A stretch of 64,000 nucleotides of DNA from the NCBI GenBank assembly GCA_033977485.1, contig CM066984.1, positions 26,991,001-27,055,000 of the forward strand, written 5' to 3'. Positions within the stretch are counted from its first letter, which is position 1. Every line of letters begins with the position of its first letter. The DNA comes from Hydrangea macrophylla (lineage: Eukaryota > Streptophyta > Magnoliopsida > Cornales > Hydrangeaceae). The notes under the pieces are model-generated. The model did no database searches and was not told where the DNA came from. It was given only the letters and a program-made list of their open reading frames with translations. This document shows positions 23,346-32,500 of the stretch, one piece after another. Both the position numbers and the translations under genes were made by a program.

Positions 23346-23816
23346 TCTTTCTTCGGTGCAATAACTAAAAACCAGGATCAGTTACCAGAATTATCGGAAT
23401 TCGCGACGATTGTCCTGAAACGACCGATTCGGGTCTTCGGGAGCCGATTTTTCCCAGTTTTTGCCTGCTGGAGGTAGTTCTGACAACCTTTAGTCTGCTT
23501 GGGGTAAATCCTCATAAATCTTGACTGGAACGGGCCATCGGGGCTGATCGGGGCCAAAAACGGGCTGAAAAGGCCAAAACGGGCCAAAACGGGGCGAAAC
23601 GGAGCGAAACGGAGCGACGCAGGGCCCACGGGGAGCAGTGCCGCGGCGGCACTGGGCCACTGCCGCGGCGGCAGTTGGCCATTACCGCGGCGGCACTGGG
23701 TGGCCGGACTTCATCTTCTTATATTTCGTGTTTTTGAGCTCTCCAAGCTCATTCTTGGCCATTTTGAGGTGTTTTTGAAGCCAAAATTCACCAAAACGCA
23801 GCTTGTGCGTGCTTAG
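23346..23816. other. Non-coding region upstream of the antisense PMD gene
   Basis: Contains a stretch of 'gggcCaaaacg / gagcgaaacg' short repeats (about 23530-23625) and the dyad array at 23639-23695. It probably acts as promoter and 5'UTR of the PMD gene; no clear TATA box. Confidence 0.45.
23639..23695 (+). promoter_or_regulatory. Phased dyad array upstream of the antisense PMD gene
   Basis: TGCCGCGGCGGCA at 23639 and 23661, and TACCGCGGCGGCA at 23683: 22 bp spacing. The spacers match the LTR array (21028-21084) with only about three mismatches over the block. It lies about 220-280 bp upstream of the PMD start codon. Confidence 0.75.
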
Positions 23817-23919
23817 GTGAGTAATCTTTCCCCGTAGTTGGATTTTTGATTGGTGTTTTGGTTTGCCCAAATTTTCAAGAAGAAAGTTTAAATGTGACTT
23901 CCATTTTTCTTGTAGATCC

Positions 23920-26088
23920 ATGGCTTCGAGCTCAAGGAGACCGTCTAAGAAGGCCAAAGGACGGATGAAGGCCGAGGTGCACACCCCGGACGTGATTTTG
24001 CGAGACCCCCAACACCATCTTTCGGCCGCGGCTCTAGCGAGCTTGGTATGTGAAACTTTCGACATTTTAGGACCACTTTTATGTACTATGCTAGTTTTGT
24101 GAGCCGTAGTGTGCACTTAGAGACCGTTAGAAGCTCGACTTGTGCTCAAATGTTGATTTTGTGAATTTTTGCTCTTGGGTTGTGAATAGTGATTTTGTGC
24201 ATCTTTTGTCGCCTTTGTTGTGTGCAGGTGCCGGAAGTGGCCTTGAAAGGCCATGGTAGTCTTGCCCATGCTTTCTTATGGTATACCCAGCTTTCGCCCA
24301 CCGTTAAGAGGATGGTTGATGATGCCGGGTTTGGAGGCTTCGTCCGCTTGGTTTCGAAAAGTAGCAACGATCTGGCTCACTTCTATGCACTGGCCGAGAG
24401 GTGGTGGGACACTACCAATACTTTCCACCTGCCGTTCGGAGAGATGACTATGACGCCTTTTGATTTCTCCATGATCACGGGCTTGAGGGTCGGCGGGAAG
24501 CGCCTGGTTCTGGACTATTTTTATGAGATTGACCCGGAGGCGGTGGAGATGTTGATTGGGGCTGTTCCCCCCAACTTAGAGAGGCATTGGTTCCCCTGCG
24601 GCTGGCTTTACCGGGCCTATGGTAGAGGTAATCACAATCTGAACAATTCCCAGCTTTTGAGGGTTTACCTTCTGTATGTCCTCGGGTGCTCCATCTTTGC
24701 GACAAGGAACGACCGGGTGAGCTTGAGGCTCCTTTCTTACCTGGCGACCATTGATGAGATCCCCTCCTACAACTGGGGCGGTGCTGCCCTGGCCCATCTC
24801 TACAAGCATATGGGGGAGGTTTCTCGGGGCGATGTTAAATCTACTGGGGGATTCTGGCGAGCTTGGGAGGTATGCACTGCTTCTTCTTTTATTTTCTATC
24901 TCTTTGATTTTCATACCTGTTCTAATTTCTCCTTTGTCTGTGCAGCTTTGGAGTTTTGAATACTTGAAGATGTTGGCTCCCTCCCCAGCGGACGAGTCAG
25001 GCGAGGATGAGGATGGTATGGCTCCTGTGCCTCTATTCCCACGAGGCTTGAGATGGCGGAGGGACGTTGTTGGGGTGAAGAGCGGGGCCCATCGGATTGT
25101 TTTGCTTCGGAACTTCTTAACTGGGTTAACAGCCTCTAGTGTTGATTGGACGCCTTGGGAGGGCGTCGCTTATGCCGCCACTGAGGAGATACAAGCGGTT
25201 AAATCTCTTACCTCTTGCCGCCTTCTGCTGGAGAGTACTGAGTGCAAGCAGTGGTTCCTTGGTGAGCGGGTGTCTCGGCAGGTGGTTGGTGGTTCCCAGT
25301 ATCGCGTCCCTCATGATCCTCCTGTGATGGATGTTAGTGACCTTTCTGGAGATGCTCTGCTGGCGGCTTTAGCTGGCACCGATGTTTGGGACCATCTGAG
25401 ACCAGTTATGAGGCTTACCGTGGCCGTTTCCTGATGCCTAACTTCCCACTCCTGGAGGTGAGTTCTTTTTGTATTTTTTGTTTATATTCATTGTCCATGT
25501 TTTTGATTTATCTTTTCCTAACTTATTCTGTGCCTTTAGCTTCGCGAGATGTATAGGAGACAGGCTCCTCAGGCTCCCGACCCTATCCCTCCTTGGGATT
25601 GGACTGTCAATGTTCTAGGCGCTGATGGCACTCCCCAAATGATGGAGGTGCCGCGAGTCACATGTGGGTACCCTACTCAGCCAGCGGGCGTCCTCAACGT
25701 TCCTTGGAGTTACGCTGAGGAGGGTCACGCCTTGGCGGCTAGCCTACGGTCCCTGGTCCTTACACGAGACCACCGGGTATGTCTCTAATTTTGCACTTTC
25801 TTAAGGTTACAAGGTTCTAACCCTGGATTTTTTATTTTGACAGATGGATGGTATGCGGCAATTTGCCGCCAATCAGATGGCGTCCTTGGTAAGTCTCTGA
25901 CTCGACTCTGTTTTTGTACTTTTTATTGTTCCCTTACTGATTGCCCTCATTTTTATTTGTGTGTGCAGTATCGTGGAGGCGGGGCTGGCTCATCGAGGAC
26001 TGGTCCAAGATGTAGAGGCGGTAGGAGGAGGCCGTCGCCGACGTACACTCCGGGTGGTCCGACGGAGGACGAAGAAGAGGAGGACTGA
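23920..26088 (+). CDS. Antisense PMD (plant mobile domain) gene, six coding exons, one frameshift
   Basis: Exons by GT-AG boundaries: 23920-24045, 24228-24869, 24946-25457, 25540-25776, 25844-25888, 25969-26088 (TGA). A 5'UTR intron is at 23817-23915. All exons but the third are multiples of three and joins are phase 0. Exon 3 is 512 nt, one base short, with a frameshift near 25390-25410. The product is about 560 residues. Exon 2 holds the PMD signature (RWWDTTNTF then HLPFGEMT at residues about 100-115), as in the aminotransferase-like PMD family (PF10536) of MAIN/MAIL proteins. An acidic segment follows in exon 3, and exon 6 encodes an RG-rich tail ending in acidic residues. It runs opposite to the retrotransposon, between pol and 3' LTR. 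Host MAIN/MAIL1 proteins act in silencing and genome stability; the role here is unknown. The frameshift may inactivate it. Confidence 0.82.
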
Positions 26089-26421
26089 GGCTTCCCAAGC
26101 GGGAATTATTATTTTATTTTCTTTTCCTGTTTTCGATTGGGTTGTACTGAGGATATGATTATTAGGACAGTGTAGGACGATGTGTAGCACAATTTGTGAC
26201 CTTTTGACAGAGTATTATGATGTTTTGCCTCCTAGGCCGGATATCTTCCGGTTTAGAGGCGCAGTTGTGTGCTTGTTGATATATGTGCATTGTGATTGCT
26301 GGATGTTACTGCGATGGGCAGTTTTGTGACAGTGAGTGCTTTTGCCTTGCAGGTGGGATAGTCCGTGAAACGGGGAGGTGCTGCCGAAATTTTGAATCTT
26401 GCTAGAGCCGTGACAGAAAAT
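26089..26421 (+). other. Spacer between the two antisense genes
   Basis: No dyad array here. A splice-acceptor-like TTTTGCCTTGCAG ends at 26352, so an upstream non-coding exon of the next gene is possible. Confidence 0.4.
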
Positions 26422-27420
26422 ATGGCTTTGTATGATCCTGCTCATCTCACAGCTTGGTTGAACATTACGGATGGCGTGGAGCGGATCAACCTCTTTAGCT
26501 ACGGCTTGACCGAGCTGTTTTCTCTTCGCCAGATGACCCTGAATACAGAATTCTTGCGTGCTGCCCTTGCTCACTGGGACCCAGTGAACCATGTCTTCAA
26601 CTTCAACGGCCTGGAAATATGCCCCATGCTTGAGGAGTTCTGCGCTATTCTCGGCTATGATTCTGACTCGGACTTGATTCTCCCTTCTGCTGATACCCTC
26701 AGCCCTACGCGAGCCTTGGCTGAATACCTGAATTGCTCTGTCACTATTTCCCGCCGGCTGATTCAAGGTGAGGTTCTCAACATTGCTTCTATTATTGCCC
26801 GGTATGCCAGTCCTGGGAATCCCAGTATGTATGATGCTTCCCGTGGGGCCGCTTTGATATTGTGCATGACTTCGCACTTCCTGTTCTCGAGCACTTCCGT
26901 TGACTTGGTGCATGTATGCCTCGGGCTGAAACTTAGCAGGAATCCCATGGCCATGGTTCTAGCTGAAACTCTGAACGGTTTGGATAATGCCTTCAACCAT
27001 GGGACTCCTCTTCTTTCTGGGGCGCCTTTGGTGTTACAGGCTTGGCTTTACGAGCGCCTTCAGCTGTGGACGGGCCGTATACCACCAGTTTACTTTCGTC
27101 GAGCCGTGCTTCATTCTCACTATACCTTTGCCGATTGGGTGGGCATGATGAGCACCTTATCTGAGGCCGACATTTGCTGGATCGTGAGGCGTTGGGGCCT
27201 CTATGCTATTACCACGAGCCTCAGGGGTCACCAGAGAGTGTGGTTGATGGGTCTGAGAGAGACTTTTTTCTATCATCCTCGCCGCTTGGCCCGACAGTAT
27301 GGACAGGTTCAGGAGGTTCCCCGGGGGTTTACTGAGAGGGTCTTTGCTTCCAGGATCAGAGCTACCACTATTGCTGCTTTTATTGATGGTTGGACTGACC
27401 GAGTAAAGGCCTACTTCTAA
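26422..27420 (+). CDS. Antisense DUF7745-like protein
   Basis: Uninterrupted ORF. The first ATG is at 26422, giving 332 residues. The open frame extends upstream to a TAG at 26356-26358 without another ATG. Recognisable blocks: LFSLRQMTLNTEFLRAALAHWDP, then FNGLEICPMLEEFCAILGY, then a hydrophobic stretch with ILCMTSHFLFSSTSVDLV, and ADICWIVRRWGLY near the C-terminus. The layout (WDP...F.F.G.E..P..EEF..ILGY) is that of plant DUF7745 proteins, which are related to PMD-type transposon proteins. Same strand as the PMD gene and opposite to pol. The homologue in element A (47426-48520, minus) is at the equivalent place. Function unknown; intact here. Confidence 0.75.
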   Translation: MALYDPAHLTAWLNITDGVERINLFSYGLTELFSLRQMTLNTEFLRAALAHWDPVNHVFNFNGLEICPMLEEFCAILGYDSDSDLILPSADTLSPTRALAEYLNCSVTISRRLIQGEVLNIASIIARYASPGNPSMYDASRGAALILCMTSHFLFSSTSVDLVHVCLGLKLSRNPMAMVLAETLNGLDNAFNHGTPLLSGAPLVLQAWLYERLQLWTGRIPPVYFRRAVLHSHYTFADWVGMMSTLSEADICWIVRRWGLYAITTSLRGHQRVWLMGLRETFFYHPRRLARQYGQVQEVPRGFTERVFASRIRATTIAAFIDGWTDRVKAYF

Positions 27421-27698
27421 AGACCTTTGAAGAAATAAAAGACACTAAGACAAAACTAGTCCTGACTGATTTTGCTCATTCCTCCAAGTGTCTTTGAACA
27501 TGTGGTTGCTTTTTGAAAGACTTTTTTATTTCTTTGATTATTTCTGCTTATGTAATATTCAAAGTTTGTTTATCGGTGAACCTTGGTTATTTTGGGAATC
27601 TCATTTTATGCATTTTAGCTTTCTGAAAACATGTTGTAACTTGAGATTTCATTTAGTTGTTGCTTTTGGTACTTGCTTGAGCATGCTGGGGTTGTTAG

Positions 27699-27842
27699 AG
27701 GCAAACGAGGCGGGTAGCCGAAGTTTGCCCCTGGTTTGGGATATATATGGTTGTGAGGCAAACGAGGTAGATGACCGACGTTTGCCCCTAGTTCAGAAGA
27801 GGTTCAGGCAAACGAGGCGTGTGGCCGAAGTTTGCCCCTAGT
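27699..27842 (-). repeat. Three internal PPT-like repeats
   Basis: In element sense AGGGGCAAAC occurs three times with a following CGTTTGCCT, at about 50-56 bp spacing. AGGGGCAAAC is the exact core of the element's polypurine tract at 21964-21974. A has two comparable copies at 47001-47062. Confidence 0.6.
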
Positions 27843-28051
27843 GTGGAGGGTGGTTTTTGGGTTATGGTAAGGACCGCGACTTTATTTTTCTCACGTGCTC
27901 ATAATTTTTGCCTAGGCACCAAGGAGGTGACCTAGCGAGCTATTTTCTCTCTTTTGTTATTACTCACTTTGGATTTAACTCTAATTTTTGCCTAGGCGTC
28001 CTTTCGGATTTTCAACCTAGCGAGCCATCCTTCTTTTTCTTTTTGAAAGTC

Positions 28052-28195
28052 TGCCTACGTACCCCCGAGCGGGGATCAGGTCCAACGTAGTTCGGGCCAA
28101 GGTTTTGAAAGGAAAGGTTATTTTTGTTGGTGGGGCGACCGAACCGATGTGGTTGCCTACGTATCCCCGAGCGGGAATCAGGTCGAGCGTAGTTC
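28052..28195 (-). other. Pair of conserved hairpin motifs just after integrase
   Basis: Copies at 28052-28093 and 28152-28195, 100 bp apart, each with GCCTACGTA, a CCCGAGCGGG hairpin, ATCAGGTC and CGTAGTTC (+ strand). The outer CTACG/CGTAG and inner CCCG/CGGG arms are complementary. Elements A (46806, 46912) and D (60954, 61101) carry the same pair. Confidence 0.75.
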
Positions 28196-28229
28196 AAGGC
28201 AAGGCTTGAAAGGAATGGTTATTGGATAG

Positions 28230-29526
28230 TCAAGCGTAGTACTTTTTGAGGCGATCCATGTTGATCGGTTCTTTGAATTCGACGCCATCGAGGTCCATGA
28301 GATAAGTTGCTCCTCCGGAAAGAACAGTCTTGACGATATAAGGGCCGACCCATTTTGGTTTAAACTTCCCACGGGGATCAAAGATCGGAGCTCGCAACTC
28401 CTTAAGGACAAGGTCGCCCTTGACAATCTTCCTTGGGCGAACCCTTTTGTTGAAGGCACGGGCTATCCTCTTCTGATAGGTTCGGACATGGTCGACCGCC
28501 GCTAGACGCTTTTCATCTATGAGGACCAATTCTTCATACCTTTCTCTCAACCAATCTGATTCCGAAATTTCACACTCTGCCATCACGCGTAGGGATGGTA
28601 ATTCTATCTCCACCGGAAGTACCGCTTCCATCCCATACACTAGTGAGTAAGGAGTCGCTCCTGTGGACGTTCTTATCGATGTTCTGTATCCCCAAAGTGC
28701 AAATGGTAGCTTTTCATGCCAGTCTTTGTAGGTATCAGTTGATTTTTGCAGTATGGCCTTGACATTCTTATTCGCAGCTTCGACTGCCCCATTGGTCTGT
28801 GGTCGGTATGGCGACGACTTGTGATAGGTGATTTTGTATTCCTCGAACAGATCCCTAACTTCTGCCTTGAAATGACTTCCGTTGTCTGAAATAATCTCTT
28901 GGGGAACTCCATAACGGCAAATGAGATTTCTCTTGATGAATTTGGCCACTTCCTTGGCCCCCAACTTGGTGTAAGATGCAGCTTCTACCCATTTTGTGAA
29001 GTAATCTATGGCTACCAGGATGTACCGATTTCCATTTGAGGCTTTCGGAATGATTTCTCCAATGATGTCGATTCCCCAGGTTGAGAATGGCCAAGGGGAA
29101 GTCATGCTGTACAGAAGGGATGGTGGTACATGCATCATATTTGCATGAATCTGGCACTTGTGACACTTTCTCACGTATTCGCAACAATCTTTTTCCAATG
29201 TTGTCCAGTAGTATCCTTGTCTCACAATTTTCTTGGCCAGCATGTGGCCGTTCATGTGTGGGCCGCATACCCCTTCGTGTATTTCTTCCATCATTCTTCT
29301 GGAGCTCTTCCCAAACAAGCAAGTCAGGTTGTGACCGTTGTATCCTTTCTTCAGCAGTTTCCCGCTGCAAATGATGAATTGCGCTGCGAATCTTCGAATT
29401 GCCCTTTTGTCTCTCTCGGTGGATTCTTGGGGGTACATCCCCTTTTTCTATGAAATTCTAGATGTCCTGGTACCACGGTGTTTCATTCTCTTCTTCTTCG
29501 ATTGTGGCGATCATGCTGAACGAAGG
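28230..29526 (-). pseudogene. Element C integrase, in frame with pol but preceded by two amber stops
   Basis: Open from ATG 29438 to the stop at 28230 (402 residues). HHCC zinc site: H61, H65, C92, C95. Catalytic D-D-E: D124 (WGIDIIGE), D185 (ISDNGSHF), E220 (NGAVEAAN), the D35E spacing. The C-terminus has GPYIVK...YLMDLDG, typical of Tat integrases. The frame is the same as the upstream gag-pol ORF; TAG codons at 29527-29529 and 29458-29460 separate them. Element A shows Q and W at these places. Integrase would insert the cDNA into host DNA. It could be made only by read-through, so this copy is probably non-autonomous. Confidence 0.85.
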
Positions 29527-32500
29527 CTAGTACCTCTGCTCAATTACCAAGGGCATCATCCTGACTCCCACAGGAATTTTGATCATCGATGCTAGAGTGG
29601 CCAAGGAATCTGCCAGTTGGTTTTCTTCCCTGGGCAAGTAGAGGAATGTGATATTTTCAAACTGCCTCTTGAGTTGGTCGAGATGATCATGATAGGGCTT
29701 CAACCTTTCTTCTTTTACTTTCCATTCTCCTCTGGCTTGTGATATGATGAGGTTTGAATCCCCGAAGACATCCAACCTCCGAACTTTCAGCTCTAAGGCT
29801 GCTTCCATTCCCAGAATGCATGCTTCATACTCAGCAGTGTTGTTGGTGGAGTTATAATTGAGCTTGACTGCTAACGGAGTGTGGTCCCCACTTGGCGATA
29901 CTAGGATCATCCCTACTCCGTATCCCTTCATGTTGGCTGCTCCATCGAAGTACAACTTCCACTGTTCTTCCTTGATTCCCATGATGCTCTCGTCTGGAAA
30001 CGGAAAGTCCCCACTTTCTTCGGAGTCAACGGCATGTTCTGCGAGATGCTCAGCTACGGTTCTCCCTTTTACCGACTTGCTCGTAACATACTTGATATCG
30101 AATTCGGATAATAGAAGTAACCAACGGGATATACGACCGGTCAGGGCGGATTTTTCGAGAAGGTATTTTAGAGGATCCATGCGGGATATGAGCACAACCG
30201 GAAAGGCCAGCATGTAGTGCCTTAGTCGGCGAGTGCACCAAACCAAGGCCCAACACGTTTTTTCGAGGGTAGAATAGTTGAGCTCATACCCAGTCATCCT
30301 CTTGCTGAGGTAATATATGGCTTTTTCGGAGTGGCTTTCTTCTCCTTCTTGGGCTAGCATGCAACCCATGGCATTTTCGGAGACAGACAGGTAAAGGAAT
30401 AAGGGCTTATGAGGAGTGGGTGGTGAAAGGACAGGTGGATTTTGAAGGTAGGCTTTTATTTTGTCGAAAGCGGCTTGGCATTGGTCATCCCATTGGAACT
30501 TCTCCCCTTTTCTCAACAATCGGAACAGAGGATCGCATGTAGCTGTGAGCTTAGAAATGAAGCGGCTGATGAACTGGATTCTTCCGAGGAACCCCCTTAC
30601 TTCTTTTTCATTCCGTGGTGACGTCATTTCGAGGATTGCCTTGATCTTAGAGGGGTCCACCTCTATTCCCCTTTGTGTGATGAGAAAACCCAGGAGTTTA
30701 CCGGAGGTTACGCCGAAAGTGCATTTCTTTGGATTCAGCCTCATCTTGTATTTGCGCAACCTTTCGAAAAACTTTTCCAGCGCTACCAGGTGCCCTTCTC
30801 TATCCTTGGATTTTACAATCATGTCGTCTACATATACTTCTACCTCTTTGTGAATCATATCATGCAGCAGAGTGGTGGCAGCTCTTTGGTACGTTGCCCC
30901 CGCGTTCTTGAGCCCAAAGGGCATTACTCTATAACAGTAGGTTCCCCAAGGGGTGGTGAATGTCGTCTTTTCCCGATCTTCTAGCGCCATTAGAATCTGA
31001 TTATACCCTGAGAAGCCATCCATGAAAGACAGTAGCTCATGTCCTGCGGTGTTATCTACCAAAACGTCAATGTGGGGAAGCGGGAAGTCATCCTTGGGAC
31101 TGGCCTTGTTCAGATCACGAAAGTCGACGCACACACGAACTTTTCCATCCTTCTTCGGGACTGGCACGATATTGGCAACCCATTCCGGGTATTCGGTGAC
31201 AATGATGAACCCTGCCTTGAACTGCTTCTCCACCTCTTCTTTAACCTTGAGTGCCCATTCCGGTCTCATGCGCCTCAGTTTCTGCTTGACAGGTTTAGAA
31301 TTAGGGAGGAGAGGAATATGATGTTGGACGATGTCGGGATCGACCCCAGGCATGTCTTCGTAAGACCAAGCAAAAACATCTTTGAACTCTTTTAGCAAGA
31401 GGGTTAATTTTTCTTTTTCTTCTTTATTAAGGGTTGAGCCAATTTGCACAATCTGTGGATTATCTATTTCACCTAAGTTAACTGATAAAGTATCTTCGAT
31501 TATTTCATAAGCAGGTGGTTTTTCAATTAGTTGCTTTAGTTCGATTGGGAGATCCTCGGAGGGATCTGTGCATTCATAAGTGTCAGACACAGAGGAGTAA
31601 GCAGAATCGTCTTTCATTTCATTCATGACAGGTGAAGTGATTACATTGGATAGTGGTGGGCTTATAGCAGCCGACTCCAGTACAGACTCGATAACTGGTA
31701 GTACAGACTTTGGGGGGATAGGGGATTGGGAGACACAGACAGATGACTCTACAGCCTGGTTGCTCAGACCCTCCTCAGCTGGCTTGATCTGATCATCTTG
31801 GCTCTTGGCCCTCTTTTCTTCTTCCTCCTCAGCGGATTCCTCCCACATCTTCTTGATCGCCTCAGTGTCAAGGTATTTTAACCAGTCTTCCTCTGGGGTC
31901 TTTTCAACTTCTTCGGGATAGAACGGGTCTTGATATGGGGGCCTCTCGCAGTCAGCAAAGATTTCAAGCCCGGGGTGCCTTCTCCCAGTGGTTTGATGGA
32001 CCCATGGTTCAGGGAACCCGAAGTAAGGGAAATCATCCCCTTCCTTGACGAATTGTCCATTTAAAGTCTTGCGGTATGGCGGGAGACCCTTCACCCTCTT
32101 CTTCCATGGCCTTTGTAGCTCAACGTCCTCATCAGTGGGCTTGTACCCCAACCCGAAAGTGCCTTGTTGCCCTTTGATCTGCGGGAATTCCCGAATTCCT
32201 TGCTGGCGTCGACCCAACCCCATTCCGGGGAAGTAGTTCATCTTACGGACAATGTTGACGACTGCGGAGTGGACCTCAGGGAATCGGTCTTCGTCTTCGA
32301 TCACATGAACTTCTTCCATGAAGAATCCTCCGATTTCTCCTTCTTCCAGCTCAGGTATTTGGACTTCAAAAATGGGAGCGTAATTCGGGAAAGCCTCACT
32401 ACCCCAACTGTTACCGAGGATGACTTTTACCTCCCTCTCATGAATGTACTTGATCATTTGATGCACAGTGGATGATACAGCTTTGTTGGCGTGAAGCCAG

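Larger units (their letters stand above)
27421..28229. other. Region between the antisense genes and pol in element C
   Basis: Non-coding. Holds three PPT-like repeats (27699-27842), two 'CCTAGCGAGC' stretches (27930-27940 and 28015-28025) also found in element D at 61467, and a pair of hairpin motifs. Confidence 0.6.

Noticed and set aside
22745..23477. Long repetitive ORFs on both strands resembling a repeat protein
   Set aside because: They arise from a 99 bp minisatellite whose unit is a multiple of three; all frames behave alike and no start or promoter context supports translation.
28673..29370. Alternative minus-strand ORFs over integrase (e.g. 28855-29370)
   Set aside because: Wrong frame; the integrase frame 28230-29438 has all zinc and D-D-E residues.
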